Counted from the stretch's first letter, positions 35,332-45,708 are shown. The stretch: 64,000 nucleotides of DNA from Anaerolineae bacterium (GCA_030432295.1 JAUIHI010000011.1:122546-186545); one strand, 5' to 3'. Notes: generated from the sequence alone by a model not told the origin. Numbers and translations: made by a program.

Positions 35332-35360
35332 TTGCATCCGGGCCTCTATTGGACTACACT
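35332..35360 (+). promoter_or_regulatory. Candidate sigma-70-type promoter
   Basis: TTGCAT (35332-35337), a 17-bp spacer, then TACACT (35355-35360). Transcription would begin about 50 bp before the DUF362 gene. Confidence 0.45.
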
Positions 35361-35419
35361 ACATTTCCGATCAACTGCTCAACCAATCACCAATCAACCA
35401 CCCCCAAGAGGTAAACCAA

Positions 35420-36373
35420 ATGACTGAAAAACGTGCCCGTGTGGGGCTGAGCCGGGGCGAGAACCGTCGCCAAAATGTCTACAATGCGCTGGAACTTGTG
35501 CGGGCCGATGTGGAATCCCGTATGGCCGAGCAGGTGATGCTCAAACCGAACTTTCTGTCGGGCAAGAATCAGTTGGCCTCCAGCCACGCGGACGCTATGC
35601 GCGGGGCTATCGACTTTCTGCTCAGCACACCGAAGCCGCCGAAGGAAATTCTGATTGCCGAGGCGGGCAACGAGGACTATCCCGGCCAGGCCTGGGATGT
35701 CTTTGGCTATCACGCCCTGGACGCGGAGTATCCCGTCTCCATCCGTTTGGTGGACCTGCACAAAGAGACCAATTGGGTGGAGACGCCGATTCTCCTCAAC
35801 GACGGCAGCGAGACAATCGCCCGGATGCCCAAAACAGTTCTCGACTGCCCCTGCACGATTTCCGTCGCCATTCCCAAAACCCACGACGTCTGTGTAGTGA
35901 CGCTGGCCCTGAAAAATATGATTATGGGCACGATCCACAAGCCGGACCGGGTGAAGATGCACGGCTTCCCCAACCATGCATCCCGTGTGCTGCCCGACGA
36001 AGCACGCATCCTGAACATCAATCTCATCCGCCTCTCCCGCTTCCTGACGCCGGATGTGGCGCTGATCGACGGCACGTGGGGTCTTCAGGGCGACGGCCCC
36101 GGTGGCGAAGATGGCTTTGCCTTTGGCGTGGCTGCGGCCAGCACAGATGTCTTCGCTGCAGATGCGGTGATGACGAAGGCGATGGGCTTTGAACCCCTGG
36201 AAATGGGCTTGCTCCACTACGGCCACGAATTGGGAATGGGTGTGGCGGATCTGGCCGAGATCGACGTGCGGGGGACCCGACTGGCCGATGTGGTGCGCTC
36301 CTTCAAACCCCACCAGAGCACCGATTTGCAGTTGCAGTGGCAGGTGGCAGAAGCTGAACGATTCTTGGCCTGA
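35420..36373 (+). CDS. DUF362 domain-containing protein
   Basis: 317 residues. Typical DUF362 features are [20 protein letters not shown] near the start, the central [21 protein letters not shown], and [13 protein letters not shown], followed by [20 protein letters not shown]. Some family members carry a ferredoxin domain; here no Cys cluster is visible. The function of the family is unknown. The ribosome site is AAGAGGT. It is transcribed away from the ThDP enzyme. Confidence 0.85.
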   Translation: MTEKRARVGLSRGENRRQNVYNALELVRADVESRMAEQVMLKPNFLSGKNQLASSHADAMRGAIDFLLSTPKPPKEILIAEAGNEDYPGQAWDVFGYHALDAEYPVSIRLVDLHKETNWVETPILLNDGSETIARMPKTVLDCPCTISVAIPKTHDVCVVTLALKNMIMGTIHKPDRVKMHGFPNHASRVLPDEARILNINLIRLSRFLTPDVALIDGTWGLQGDGPGGEDGFAFGVAAASTDVFAADAVMTKAMGFEPLEMGLLHYGHELGMGVADLAEIDVRGTRLADVVRSFKPHQSTDLQLQWQVAEAERFLA

Positions 36374-36388
36374 GAGACCCAGCAAGAT

Positions 36389-36418
36389 TTGACTTGACTG
36401 TGTAGACTACAATACAAT
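36389..36418 (+). promoter_or_regulatory. Candidate promoter for hppA
   Basis: TTGACT (36389-36394), an 18-bp spacer, then TACAAT (36413-36418). This leaves an untranslated leader of about 185 nt before hppA. The leader contains an open frame from 36430, but nothing supports its translation. Confidence 0.55.
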
Positions 36419-36611
36419 AGGAACGATTTGTGAACTCACTCACAAACGCATTACGCGACAATTGCTACAGCGACGTGGCAGATGGCTTTTTCGGCCTCTG
36501 TGGACAGGTATTGCCTGGCAGGGGCCGTTTTCTTGCGCGTTGCTTGTGTCCGATCGAACCACTATTTCTTGGGAATTCATCCATTAACTTAGGGACAAAG
36601 GAGGGACTGCT

Positions 36612-38627
36612 TTGTTAGAAGGAACAGCAGGAATCACGTTTGCGCTGGTTGTTGCCCTGGCCGGTGTTGTCTTTGTAGTCATCCAGTTGGGCAGGGTTCT
36701 GGGCCAGGACGCGGGCAACCAGACAATGCAGGATATCGCGGCGGCCATTCAGGAAGGCGCGGCGGCTTTCCTGCGCCGGGAGTACACTTTCCTGGCCGGT
36801 TTTGTCGTAGTGGTTGCGGCGATTGTGGCGGTCTGGCTGGACTGGCAGACCGCAGTCAGCTTTGTTCTGGGCGCGTTTGCCTCGGCATCCGCGGGCTATT
36901 TGGGAATGTTTACGGCGGTGCGCTCCAATGTGCGTACGGCTGCCGCGGCCCAAAAGAGCCTGAACGACGGGTTGCGGGTCGCCTTCAACAGTGGCTCGAT
37001 TATGGGGATGTCTGTGGTCAGCTTCAGCCTCATCGGTCTGACTGTCCTCTACTTCCTCTTTGACGGCAACATCAGTTACATCACAGGCTTCGGCTTTGGA
37101 GCCAGCTCGATTGCCCTCTTTGCCCGTGTGGGCGGCGGCATCTATACAAAAGCCGCGGATGTGGGCGCGGATCTGGTGGGCAAAGTGGAGCAGGGCATCC
37201 CGGAAGACGACCCCCGCAACCCGGCTGTCATCGCCGACAATGTGGGCGACAATGTGGGCGACGTGGCCGGTATGGGCGCTGACCTCTTCGAGAGCTACAG
37301 CGGTTCGATTATCGCAGCCGCGGCTCTGGGCGCGACAGTGGCCGGCGGTGTCGGTATCACCCTTCCCTTCATCGTGGCGGCTGTGGGTATCATCGCCTCG
37401 CTGATTGGTACATTCCTGGTCAGTACCAAAGAGGGCGCAACCCAGCACGACCTGTTGGCCACTCTGCGTCGGGCCATCTACGGCTCCTCTGCGTTGGTGC
37501 TGGTCTTCACTGCGATTGTCATCGCCATCACCGGCGCTGGCTGGAATCTCTTTGCCGTTGTGCTGGTCGGCCTGTTGGCAGGCAATGGCATCGGCTACTT
37601 CACCGAATACTACACCAGCTACACCGAGAAACCGACCCAGGGCATTGCCAAGGCATCGGAAACCGGTTCGGCTACGCTGATCATCGAAGGTTTGGCCGTG
37701 GGTATGGTGAGTACGGTTGCGCCAGTTTTGATTGTGGCTGTGGCGATTATCCTGGCCCTGGGGCTGGGTGGATCAGAAGCGGGTCTCTATGCCGTGGCGC
37801 TGGCCGGTGTGGGTATGCTGAGCACACTGGGCGTCACCCTGGCGACCGACGCCTACGGCCCGGTGGCCGACAACGCGGGTGGCATCGCCGAGATGAGCCA
37901 TCTGCCCCCGGAAGTACGGGAACGCACGGACGCCCTGGACAGTCTGGGCAACACCACCGCGGCTACGGGCAAAGGCTTTGCCATCGGCTCCGCGGTGCTT
38001 ACAGCTTTGGCTTTGATGGCGGCCTACATCCAGGCAGCGGGTCTCAAACCCTCTGACCTGAGTCTGTTGGACCCGGAGATGATCCCCGGTCTGCTCATCG
38101 GCGCGATGCTGCCCTATCTCTTCGCGGCGCTGACGATGACCGCTGTGGGCAAGGCTGCTTTTGAAATTGTGATGGAAGTGCGTCGTCAGTTCAAGGAGAT
38201 TCCTGGGCTGATGGAAGGCACGGGCAAGCCCGACTACAAAACCTGTGTGGACATCAGCACCAAAAGCGCGCTGCGCGAGATGGTGGTCCCCGGTGCGCTG
38301 GCTGTGGTTGTGCCCCTGCTGGTTGGCTTTGTGTTGGGCAAAGAAGCGGTGGCCGGTATGCTCATCGGCGCGATTGCTTCCGGCTTCGTGCTGGCGGTGA
38401 TGATGGCCAACGCGGGCGGTGCGTGGGACAACGCCAAGAAGTGGATCGAGACCGGTGTGCTGGGCGGCAAAGGCTCCGATGCCCACAAAGCCGCGGTGGT
38501 GGGCGATACCGTCGGCGACCCCTTCAAGGACACCAGCGGCCCGGCCCTGAACATTCTCATCAAACTGATGAGCATTGTCAGCCTGGTCTTTGCCACTGCC
38601 TTTGGCAACGGGCTGATCAATTTCTAA
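36612..38627 (+). CDS. hppA: Membrane-bound ion-pumping pyrophosphatase
   Basis: Couples pyrophosphate hydrolysis to H+ (or Na+) export. 671 residues with about 16 transmembrane helices. Substrate-binding motifs are complete: [16 protein letters not shown], then [18 protein letters not shown], then GADLFESY, and near the C-terminus [20 protein letters not shown]. The stretch [20 protein letters not shown] has Ala after GNTT, the known mark of the K+-dependent subfamily. Translation starts at a TTG with GGAGG upstream. The pumped ion (H+ or Na+) cannot be settled by eye. Confidence 0.95.
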   Translation: MLEGTAGITFALVVALAGVVFVVIQLGRVLGQDAGNQTMQDIAAAIQEGAAAFLRREYTFLAGFVVVVAAIVAVWLDWQTAVSFVLGAFASASAGYLGMFTAVRSNVRTAAAAQKSLNDGLRVAFNSGSIMGMSVVSFSLIGLTVLYFLFDGNISYITGFGFGASSIALFARVGGGIYTKAADVGADLVGKVEQGIPEDDPRNPAVIADNVGDNVGDVAGMGADLFESYSGSIIAAAALGATVAGGVGITLPFIVAAVGIIASLIGTFLVSTKEGATQHDLLATLRRAIYGSSALVLVFTAIVIAITGAGWNLFAVVLVGLLAGNGIGYFTEYYTSYTEKPTQGIAKASETGSATLIIEGLAVGMVSTVAPVLIVAVAIILALGLGGSEAGLYAVALAGVGMLSTLGVTLATDAYGPVADNAGGIAEMSHLPPEVRERTDALDSLGNTTAATGKGFAIGSAVLTALALMAAYIQAAGLKPSDLSLLDPEMIPGLLIGAMLPYLFAALTMTAVGKAAFEIVMEVRRQFKEIPGLMEGTGKPDYKTCVDISTKSALREMVVPGALAVVVPLLVGFVLGKEAVAGMLIGAIASGFVLAVMMANAGGAWDNAKKWIETGVLGGKGSDAHKAAVVGDTVGDPFKDTSGPALNILIKLMSIVSLVFATAFGNGLINF

Positions 38628-38640
38628 TTGAACGCGGATT

Positions 38641-38830
38641 GAGCTAATCTGCACAGATTCAAAAAAGAGTGGCTGGGAACGAAACGTTCCCAGCCACTCT
38701 TTTTTATCTGATTTTGTCTGCGCAATCTGCGTTCAATTTCTGGTTCCACTGCAAAAAGCCATTTGAACCACAAAGAACACAAAGGGCACAGAGATATACA
38801 GGAGAAATATCAGCGTTTATCAGTGTTCAT
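38641..38830. repeat. Dispersed-repeat sequence between hppA and the next gene
   Basis: Contains TCTGCACAGATTC and its partner GCGCAATCTGCGTTC around the terminator. A single arm of the ACCACAAAGAACACAAAGG family follows at 38766, and CAGTGTTCATCAGTGG (also seen at 21105-21240) at 38820. No gene is seen. Confidence 0.55.
38661..38705. terminator. Perfect bidirectional terminator after hppA
   Basis: A 21-bp perfect stem: 38661-38681 (AAAAAAGAGTGGCTGGGAAC..) pairs with 38685-38705, around an AAA loop. The A-run and T-run on either side serve both strands, since the next gene is convergent. It is embedded in dispersed-repeat sequence, with GCACAGATTC before and CGCAATCTGCGTTC after. Confidence 0.92.
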
Positions 38831-38866
38831 CAGTGGCTGGCAGACCTTTTTGCTGAGGAGCCATTC

Positions 38867-40066
38867 CTACGCTTCGTAGGCACAATCCACCTGGCGTTTG
38901 GTGTCGGAGGATTGCAGAATGGCGTCGCAGATGACCGAATTGCGATAGCCGTCCAGGAAATCTGCGCCGATAGGGGCTACCGGCCTGTCGTTGACGATGC
39001 AGTCGAGCAGATGGGTGATCTCGTGGACGAATGTGTGCTCCCAGCCGATCATATGGCCCTGGGGCCACCAGTTCTCCCACCAGGGGTGGAAGGGTTCCGA
39101 GACCAGCACATTGCGGAAGCCCTGGGTCTCTTTGGGTTCGTCGCCCACCCAGTAGACTTCCAGTTCATTCAGCCGCTCCAGATTGAAGACGATACTGGCC
39201 TTCTCCGCATTGATCTCGATGCGCTGGCCGTTCTTGCGTCCGGCTGCAAAGCGGGTGGCCTCTACAGTGCCCAGCGCGCCGTTTTCAAAGTCGAGCAGCG
39301 CTGTGAAGGCATCGTCCACATCGACTGTACCCATTGTGCCGTCGCCCCAGGGCCGCTGGGGAATGAATGTGCGGGCCATACCCGATACGCTGCGCACTTC
39401 GCCCACCAGATAGCGGGCCAGATCGATGATATGCGCGCCCAGATCGCCCAGCGCGCCGCTGCCCGCCACCTTCTTTTGCAGCCTCCAGATCATCGGCATA
39501 TTGTAGTGGGGCATAATCCACTCTTGCAAGTAGACGGCCCGGAAGTGGTAGATTTTGCCCAGCAGCCCGGAATCGACCAGCTTGCGAATCTGGCGGATGG
39601 CGGGCACAAAACGGTAGTTGAAGGCCACCATATGTTTGACACCGGCTTTGTTCACCGCGTCCAGCATCAGCTTGGACTCCTCAGCCGTGCGGGCCAGGGG
39701 CTTCTCGCAAAGGATGTGCTTGCCCGCCTGCGCCGCGGCGATGCACGGCTCGGCGTGGGCGTCGTTGGGCCCGCCGTTGTCGAAGAGTTGGATATCCGGG
39801 TTGCTGATCAAATCCCGCCAGTCGGTGTAGGCGTGCTGGTAGCCGTAGCGTTTGGCTGCTTCGGTCACCGCCTCCTGATTGCGCCCGGCAATACCCACCA
39901 GCTTGGGCACAGCGGGCGGCGGGTACATCATATGCCCGATATTGAGCATCGCGTGGGTGTGGGCCTTGCCCATAAAGGCGTAGCCGAGCATCCCCACGCC
40001 GATCTCCGGAGCCTCGCCCTCGGCCTTCGCCCCAGCCATTGAAGTGAATCCACTACCTTCGCTCAT
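38867..40066 (-). CDS. Gfo/Idh/MocA-family oxidoreductase
   Basis: 399 residues, NAD(P)-dependent. The Rossmann motif is MLGYAFMGKAHTHA near residue 26, the catalytic Lys is in HILCEKPLA, and GDLGAHIIDLARYL holds the D/H pair. The HPWWENWWPQGHMIGWEHTF region is typical of a Chloroflexota and planctomycete subgroup as I recall it. AAGGAGAC precedes the ATG. It is downstream of the TIM-barrel isomerase gene, so the two likely act on one sugar or inositol-like compound. Confidence 0.88.
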   Translation of the reverse strand: MSEGSGFTSMAGAKAEGEAPEIGVGMLGYAFMGKAHTHAMLNIGHMMYPPPAVPKLVGIAGRNQEAVTEAAKRYGYQHAYTDWRDLISNPDIQLFDNGGPNDAHAEPCIAAAQAGKHILCEKPLARTAEESKLMLDAVNKAGVKHMVAFNYRFVPAIRQIRKLVDSGLLGKIYHFRAVYLQEWIMPHYNMPMIWRLQKKVAGSGALGDLGAHIIDLARYLVGEVRSVSGMARTFIPQRPWGDGTMGTVDVDDAFTALLDFENGALGTVEATRFAAGRKNGQRIEINAEKASIVFNLERLNELEVYWVGDEPKETQGFRNVLVSEPFHPWWENWWPQGHMIGWEHTFVHEITHLLDCIVNDRPVAPIGADFLDGYRNSVICDAILQSSDTKRQVDCAYEA

Positions 40067-40080
40067 TCTTGTCTCCTTGT

Positions 40081-40159
40081 GGGTATTTGGTATTGGGTAT
40101 TGGATATTTGGCAGTGGCGTGCCTCCGCATCACTACCAAATATCCAATACCCAATACCT
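40081..40159. repeat. Palindromic repeat, GGGTATTGG family, intergenic copy
   Basis: The left arm GGGTATTTGGTATTGGGTAT.. and right arm CCAAATATCCAATACCC.. flank a loop with GGCAGTG and CACTACC elements. It separates two genes of a probable operon and is the best intergenic match to the copy inside the Mo-subunit gene. Confidence 0.88.
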
Positions 40160-40164
40160 ATTTT

Positions 40165-41163
40165 TTATTCAGCAAAGGCTGCGTCGAACGCTCGGTCCGA
40201 CGACGGGAAGTCGATCTTGCGGGTGTATGCGCAGGATTCGGTCGCGCCGTGCTCCCGGTCCATCCCTGCGTCTTCCCATTCGATGGAGAGAGGACCGGCG
40301 TAGCCGATGTCGTTTAGGGCGCGGATGATGGACTCGAAGTCGATATTGCCCCGACCCACAGAGCGGAAATCCCAGAAACGGCGGTGATCGCCGAAGGGTG
40401 CGTGGCCACCAAAAACACCGGCCTGGGTGGGGCTGTTGGACCAGCCCACATCCTTCATATGGACGTGGAAGATGCGGTCGGCGAAGGTGCGTATGAAGCC
40501 CACGTAGTCCACGCCCTGATAGCCGAAGTGGCTGGGGTCGTAGTTGAAGCCGAAGGCGGGATGGCCGTTGAGCGCGTTCAGCGCGTTTTGGGCGCTGTAA
40601 ATGTCGAAGGCGATTTCGGTGGGGTGGACTTCCAGGGCAAACTTTATGTCATTCTCTGCGAAGACATCCAGAATCGGCGTCCACATCTCGGCGAAGAGGG
40701 CCAGCCCCTTTTCCAAAAAGTCCGGCGGGTTGGGCGGGAAGGAGTAGACCATATGCCAGATGGGCGAGCCGGTGAAGCCGGGCACGACCTTTACACCGAA
40801 TTTGGCCGCGGCGATGGCCGTGTCCTTCATCTCCTGGGCGGCCCGTGCTCGCACGCCGTCCTCTTTGCCATCACCCCAGAGACGGGGGGGCAGGATGCTG
40901 GCGTGGCGCTCGTCGATGCGATCACAGACGGCCTGGCCCACCAGATGGTTGCTGATGGCGTAGCATTGCAGTCCGTATTTGTTGAGGGTATCCCAGCGGC
41001 TCTGGATATAACTGTCATCCTCCAGGGCCTTGTCCACCTCGAAATGATCGCCCCAGCAAGCGAGTTCCACGCCGTCATAGCCGAAGGATTTGGCCTTCTG
41101 GCAGATGACTTCAAAAGGCAGATCGGCCCACTGGCCGGTGAAGAGGGTAACGGGTCGTGGCAT
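40165..41163 (-). CDS. Sugar phosphate isomerase/epimerase (xylose-isomerase-like TIM barrel)
   Basis: 332 residues of the AP-endonuclease-2 superfamily. Metal and catalytic acids are visible: Glu in [11 protein letters not shown], Glu in [11 protein letters not shown], Asp/His in [11 protein letters not shown], His in FHVHMKD and Glu in [11 protein letters not shown]. It is probably part of a sugar or inositol catabolic pair with the downstream dehydrogenase. The start at 41163 has AAGGAG 8 nt upstream; a longer reading to 41214 lacks a site. Confidence 0.87.
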   Translation of the reverse strand: MPRPVTLFTGQWADLPFEVICQKAKSFGYDGVELACWGDHFEVDKALEDDSYIQSRWDTLNKYGLQCYAISNHLVGQAVCDRIDERHASILPPRLWGDGKEDGVRARAAQEMKDTAIAAAKFGVKVVPGFTGSPIWHMVYSFPPNPPDFLEKGLALFAEMWTPILDVFAENDIKFALEVHPTEIAFDIYSAQNALNALNGHPAFGFNYDPSHFGYQGVDYVGFIRTFADRIFHVHMKDVGWSNSPTQAGVFGGHAPFGDHRRFWDFRSVGRGNIDFESIIRALNDIGYAGPLSIEWEDAGMDREHGATESCAYTRKIDFPSSDRAFDAAFAE

Positions 41164-41246
41164 GGCAGACTCCTTATGGCTTATGTTATGAATACGTTTG
41201 GGAATAAGTGGCACAGGACGTGAGGTTCCTGCGCGGTCATAGCTCC

Positions 41247-41275
41247 ACTATACAATTGGCGCGAGAAAAAGACAA
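41247..41275 (-). promoter_or_regulatory. Candidate promoter for the isomerase-dehydrogenase operon
   Basis: On the minus strand: TTGTCT (41275-41270), a 17-bp spacer, then TATAGT (41252-41247). Transcription would start about 75 bp before the isomerase ATG. Confidence 0.55.
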
Positions 41276-41296
41276 TCTGCTTTGCCGTCCGGGGGG

Positions 41297-42388
41297 TTAC
41301 CGCCAGGTAAAGTTACGCACGTCGCTGGGGGTGCTGGCGGCCTGGATGCCCCGCCCCTCGCCCTCATCGGGCAGGATGCGTACAACTGTCACCTGCCAGC
41401 CATACTGCATGGCCGCGCTGGTGGCCGGGGCCGCATCCGGTTGCAGACGGTGGCTGGTGGCTTTGGTCCACACAGCGGGCAACAGACCCACCGAGCCTTC
41501 CACCGGCCAGATACGCAGCACATACCACTCGTTGGGGGCGAGCAGGTCCACGCTGAGCCAGCGGAAGATGACCTCTTCCGCCCTGGGCAGGCTGCCCCCA
41601 TCCGCCGGTTCCAGCAGGCCGGGCGCGCTATAGCTGCCAGGGCGGGTGTCCAACCCCGGCACATTGCGTGCCGACTCGCTGGACGCGGTAACTGTGGACG
41701 GAACTTCCACAGGGATGCGCAGAATCTGATCCGGGCGGATGAAATCGCTGGCCGTGATGCCGTTGGCCTGCAAAATACCCTCCACTGTTGCGCCGAAACG
41801 GACAGCAATCGAGACGATTGTATCCCCGGGCAAAACTGTGTAGCGGAAAACTGTGGGCACTTCCACCTGATTGGTAATTTCGGAGACCACCGGTGGCACA
41901 GGGATCACCAGTTCAGCCCCGGCACGAATCAGTGAATCGGTCAGGCCATTTGTCTGTTGAATCTCCTCCACCGTTACGCTGTATTGGATAGCAATGGAGG
42001 AGAGTGTATCGCCCGATTGGACCGTATGGATAACCAGCAGCGGGCCGGGTGTTGGCTCGGACTGAGAAGCAGGGGTAGCTGTGGCAAGAACCGCCACAAC
42101 CGGCGCTTCGTTCTCGGCTGGTGTACCGGGTATTGGCGTACTGATTTCCACTGCTGTTTGTTGGTCGGGGTTGGTCGAACGGCTACCCATCTGCCACCAA
42201 AGTACAACCAGCATAAGCAGCGCCACGACCAGCGCCAGGTCTATCCAGGTAATGCGGCGACGGCTTGGCGGTGCTTTGGTCAGATCATGGCCACAGAAAT
42301 AGCAGGTTTCGGCCTCTTGCGCCACCCGGCTGCCACAATTGGGACAGCGGCGCAGTTGATTGGAGGAAGTGCCAACATTGTGTGTCAT
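41297..42388 (-). CDS. Zinc-ribbon, single-pass membrane protein with two LysM domains
   Basis: 363 residues. The N-terminal zinc ribbon has C-x2-C pairs (CPNCG and CYFCG, residues ~15-33) on the cytoplasmic side. One helix (IDLALVVALLMLVVLWW) lies near 48-65, and a Thr/Pro/Glu-rich linker precedes two LysM repeats (about 119-163, VIHTVQSGDTLSSIAIQYSV; and about 182-228, RYTVLPGDTIVSIAVRFGA). A C-terminal beta domain of about 110 residues is rich in W. LysM binds peptidoglycan, so an envelope role is likely. Its promoter lies so close to the ATG that the mRNA may be leaderless. Confidence 0.85.
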   Translation of the reverse strand: MTHNVGTSSNQLRRCPNCGSRVAQEAETCYFCGHDLTKAPPSRRRITWIDLALVVALLMLVVLWWQMGSRSTNPDQQTAVEISTPIPGTPAENEAPVVAVLATATPASQSEPTPGPLLVIHTVQSGDTLSSIAIQYSVTVEEIQQTNGLTDSLIRAGAELVIPVPPVVSEITNQVEVPTVFRYTVLPGDTIVSIAVRFGATVEGILQANGITASDFIRPDQILRIPVEVPSTVTASSESARNVPGLDTRPGSYSAPGLLEPADGGSLPRAEEVIFRWLSVDLLAPNEWYVLRIWPVEGSVGLLPAVWTKATSHRLQPDAAPATSAAMQYGWQVTVVRILPDEGEGRGIQAASTPSDVRNFTWR

Positions 42389-42394
42389 GGCAAA

Positions 42395-42403
42395 ATTATA
42401 GCA
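42395..42403 (-). promoter_or_regulatory. Extended -10 element abutting the LysM gene start
   Basis: TGCTATAAT on the minus strand. The hexamer ends 6 bases before the ATG at 42388, so the expected start point (7 bases after the hexamer) is the A of the ATG itself. No ribosome site fits between. Confidence 0.5.
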
Positions 42404-42536
42404 CGCATGGGGGGATGGATGCGAAACGTTCCGTACGGATTACGAAGAGCCGGTTGGGATCATACCCAGTATGACAGAAAAACATTGTATCTCGCCTTAC
42501 AAACAGTCCATCTCCGCCTGTTGATTGGGTCAATGA

Positions 42537-42580
42537 AACAAAAACGTCCTTCAGCAGACTCGCTGAAGGACGTTTTTGTT
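42537..42580. terminator. Perfect 19-bp terminator after the cytochrome gene
   Basis: AACAAAAACGTCCTTCAGC (42537-42555), the loop AGACTC, then its exact complement (42562-42580). It has an A-run on one side and a T-run on the other. It lies 18 bp beyond the stop of the minus-strand cytochrome gene. Confidence 0.92.
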
Positions 42581-42597
42581 CCGCTCTTATCGAGCAA

Positions 42598-43134
42598 CTA
42601 CTGCCCTCGTTGGGTCAGCATATAGCTTACAATATCCACAATATCCTGCGGGCTTAGAATATCATTGTAGTTTTGAGGCATGATGCCGCTATTGTAGCCG
42701 TTGACCACATATGCATTGGGTTCAGTGATACTCTGATAGAAGTAGAGAGCCGGGCTTTCACCAGCGACCCGTGTCACAGCCTGATGAGCCACACCACCCC
42801 AACTTGGGGCAACTACTGTATTCGAGTCATCCAACCGATGACATCCCACACAGCCAGCACTGGTTGCCAACTGTTCGCCGTGGGCCGGATCGCCAGGGAG
42901 GAGTGCCACCACATCGGCGGGCAACCCCGCGTAAATCTCTTCTTCCGACAGATTATTGATGTCGGGAAGCGGTGTGGGTGTGGGCGGAACAAATGCCTGT
43001 CCCTTCACTTCGGGAACCATATCGGGCGAAATTAGCTGGGCACGCGGATTGGGTGCGCAAGCGGCGACCGCAAAAATAGTGAGCAGCAAAAGCGCAACGA
43101 ACAGATAAATTCGATTTGTGTGCATACGTCCCAT
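42598..43134 (-). CDS. Lipoprotein c-type cytochrome
   Basis: 178 residues. A hydrophobic signal (IYLFVALLLLTIFAVAAC) ends in a lipobox Cys, followed by a Pro/Thr linker (FVPPTPTPLPD). One heme c is attached at CVGCH, with GIMPQNYNDILSPQDIVDIV supplying the distal Met of a class I cytochrome. It is an electron carrier on the outer face of the membrane, fitting a respiratory or photosynthetic-type chain of unknown partner. The ATG at 43134 has GGAGAG upstream. Confidence 0.87.
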   Translation of the reverse strand: MGRMHTNRIYLFVALLLLTIFAVAACAPNPRAQLISPDMVPEVKGQAFVPPTPTPLPDINNLSEEEIYAGLPADVVALLPGDPAHGEQLATSAGCVGCHRLDDSNTVVAPSWGGVAHQAVTRVAGESPALYFYQSITEPNAYVVNGYNSGIMPQNYNDILSPQDIVDIVSYMLTQRGQ

Positions 43135-43281
43135 CGATACTCTCCACAAAAAAGTGCAGCCCAGGGCGATTTCGGTGGATGGACTACGAACCGGTTAAAG
43201 GGTAAAATAAACAGAACATAGTGTAACACGGGACGCGACGGGATGCAATTCTGTGCGCAAAAATTCACAAAGGGGGAAGCA

Positions 43282-43629
43282 ATGGCTGAAACATTCAGAG
43301 CAGACGCGGTAGAAAATTGGTTGGCGACAAACCTGCCTGCCTGGCAACTACAAAAAAGCCATCTTCGGCGGCTCTACAAAACCGGCAATTGGCGGGTGAC
43401 GCTGATGGTTGCCAATGCCATCGGCTATCTGGCCGAAGCGGCTGACCACCACCCGGAGCTGATCCTCAACTATTCATCGGTGGAGGTCCATTTGCAGACC
43501 CACAGCGCGGGCGGCATCACAGCCCAGGACTACGCGCTTGCGCGTAAAATCGAAGAGACCGTTCTCTGGCATCCCGGCCCAGCGGATGGGTCGACTGGCC
43601 CGGCAGGGAAATGGGTGGAGAGGGAATGA
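43282..43629 (+). CDS. 4a-hydroxytetrahydrobiopterin dehydratase-like protein
   Basis: 115 residues of the pterin-4a-carbinolamine dehydratase family. The motif around AEAADHHPELILNYSSVEV (H-H-P) and the following THSAGGITAQDYALARKIE are diagnostic. It recycles the pterin cofactor of aromatic hydroxylases, or acts as a moonlighting protein where these are absent; no hydroxylase is seen nearby. GGGGGAAG precedes the ATG at 43282. It is divergent from the cytochrome gene. Confidence 0.88.
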   Translation: MAETFRADAVENWLATNLPAWQLQKSHLRRLYKTGNWRVTLMVANAIGYLAEAADHHPELILNYSSVEVHLQTHSAGGITAQDYALARKIEETVLWHPGPADGSTGPAGKWVERE

Positions 43630-43825
43630 GATAGAAAGATAGGTGGATTGGGCATTCGCGTTGAAAAAAATGATGAGAAGGAGGACAAACACCAGCGCTT
43701 ACAAACAGCGCCCCGGGCTATGCGATGAGCCATTGGATGGCGGATAGTGATGTAGGATCGGCCCGATGTTGCCTGTCTTCTTTTACCCAATCACACCCAT
43801 ATTTTTATGCAAGAAAAGAAAATTG
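43630..43825. other. Intergenic region, nothing recognised
   Basis: 196 bp between convergent genes. No palindrome, promoter or credible reading frame is seen. Confidence 0.5.
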
Positions 43826-44881
43826 TCAACTATCTAAATCCCGAATAAACTCCTGCGCTTTGGCAACCAGTTCGCTATTTCCCACAAAAATGGGAACTCG
43901 CTGGTGCAGTTCCGTCGGCTGTAAATCCAGAATCCGCTCGGTGCCGGTGGATGCCGAGCCGCCTGCCTGCTCGGCCAAAAAGGCCATCGGCGCACATTCA
44001 TAGACCAGCCGCAGTTTGCCTGTGGGCTGGTCCGGGTCTTTGCTGTCCGCGGGATAGTAGTAGACCCCGCCGGTGAGCAGGTTGCGGTGAAAATCCGCCA
44101 CAAGCGAACCGATGTAGCGCAGCGATAGGGGCTTGGAAGTCTTGTCCTTGCCCTGCAACCATTCGGTATAGCGCTTCACCCCTTCCGACCAGAACTGCTC
44201 GTAGCCCTGGTTGACGCTGTAGAATTTGGGCTTGTCGGGAATACTGATGTTGGGGTGGGAGAGGAAAAACTCGCCAATTGTCGGGTCGAGGGTAAAGCCG
44301 TGGACGCCCTGGCCTGTGGAGTAGACCAGCATTGTGCTGGAGCCGTAGATCACATAGCCCGCGGCCACAATATCGCTGCCCTTTTGCAGACAATCATCCA
44401 ATGTGCCCGGCCCTCCCGCTGTCTTGCGCCGATAGATGGCGAAGATCGTGCCGATGCTCACATTTACATCGATGTTGGAGGAGCCGTCCAGGGGATCGTA
44501 GACAAGAACGTAGGGACCAACTGAAAAGTGTTGCGGAATCGGAATAATATCTTCGTGCTCTTCCGAGGCCATCACAGCCAGCCGCCCGGTGTGATCGTTC
44601 AGCTTGAAGATAATATCGTCCGCGTATTCGTCCAGTTTCTGGACAACCTCGCCCTGCACATTCTCTTTGCCAGCGCTGCCCAGAATGTCGGACAAGCCAG
44701 CCCGGATGGTTTTGCTGGCGATAATCTTTGCGGCCAGACACATATCGTAGAGAATGCTGGTAAGCGCTCCGGTTGCATCGGGATAGCTCTGCTGTTGGTC
44801 CAGAATAAAGCGTTCAATCGTGACAATTTTACCGGCATAGGCGTCTGCTGTTAAAAGAGGATTGTCACTATTGACAGTCAT
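43826..44881 (-). CDS. fbp: Fructose-1,6-bisphosphatase class I
   Basis: Hydrolyses fructose-1,6-bisphosphate in gluconeogenesis. 351 residues. The metal site is in MASEEHEDI and [21 protein letters not shown]; the sugar-binding region [18 protein letters not shown] and the late [13 protein letters not shown] are standard. An AGGAGA site lies 6 nt before the ATG. The C-terminus is at full length. The downstream direction leads into the 43630-43825 gap. Confidence 0.96.
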   Translation of the reverse strand: MTVNSDNPLLTADAYAGKIVTIERFILDQQQSYPDATGALTSILYDMCLAAKIIASKTIRAGLSDILGSAGKENVQGEVVQKLDEYADDIIFKLNDHTGRLAVMASEEHEDIIPIPQHFSVGPYVLVYDPLDGSSNIDVNVSIGTIFAIYRRKTAGGPGTLDDCLQKGSDIVAAGYVIYGSSTMLVYSTGQGVHGFTLDPTIGEFFLSHPNISIPDKPKFYSVNQGYEQFWSEGVKRYTEWLQGKDKTSKPLSLRYIGSLVADFHRNLLTGGVYYYPADSKDPDQPTGKLRLVYECAPMAFLAEQAGGSASTGTERILDLQPTELHQRVPIFVGNSELVAKAQEFIRDLDS

Positions 44882-44900
44882 AACTTATCTCCTGTGAGTG

Positions 44901-44968
44901 GGATTGGGGGAATGGGGAATGGGGAATGGGGAATAGGAAGCTGTACGGAATACCCAACACCCAATAGC
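44901..44968. repeat. Palindromic repeat, GGGTATTGG-like family
   Basis: GGATTGGGGGAATGGGGAAT.. on the left pairs loosely with GGAATACCCAACACCCAATA on the right. It lies between the fbp start and the rlmB stop. Confidence 0.6.
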
Positions 44969-44971
44969 CTA

Positions 44972-45708
44972 CTATTTCCGCCGGGTGGCAAAAGCCTGAT
45001 AGAGTACAATACTCCCGGCCACCGATGCGTTCAGGCTCTCCACCTGGCCCACCATTGGCAATTGAACGATAAAGTCACACTTCTCTCTGGTCAGACGACT
45101 GAGGCCACTGCCTTCGCCCCCTACTACCAGAGCCAGGGGGCCAGTCAGATCCGCTTTGTCCAGGGAAATCGCGTCATCGCCCGTGTCCAGGCCGACCACC
45201 CAAACCCCCTGCTTTTTCAACTGATCGATCGTGCGGTTCAGGTTCGTCACCTGGGCCACGGGCAGGTGCTCCACTGCGCCCGCGCTGGCATTGCTCACCG
45301 CCGGGGTCACACCTGCGGCCCGTCGATCGGGCAGGAGCAGGCCATCCACACCCACGGCTTCCGCCGTGCGGATCAGCGTGCCCAGATTTTGCGGGTCCTG
45401 GATGTGGTCCAGAATCAGCAGCAGCGGTGCTTCTGTTTTGGTACGCAGAATTGTCTCCAAATCCGCATAGGGGTAGCCATCGGTCTCCAGCGCCACGCCC
45501 TGGTGGTTGACCCGCTGCTCGCTCAACGTATCAAAGAGCGTCCCATTCACCGGCTTGACAGGCACATTCTGGGCCTCTGCCAGGGCGATGATTTCGCCGG
45601 TGATGCCAGTTTTGTCCATATCATCGCTCGCCAGCCAGAGCCGGTAGATGCGGCGACGGTTGGCACGCAGGGCCTCGCGCACAGCCTGGCGTCCTGCCAA
45701 AAGCTCGC

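Noticed and set aside
36430..36618. Upstream frame in the hppA leader
   Set aside because: No ribosome site or resemblance; kept only as a possible leader feature.
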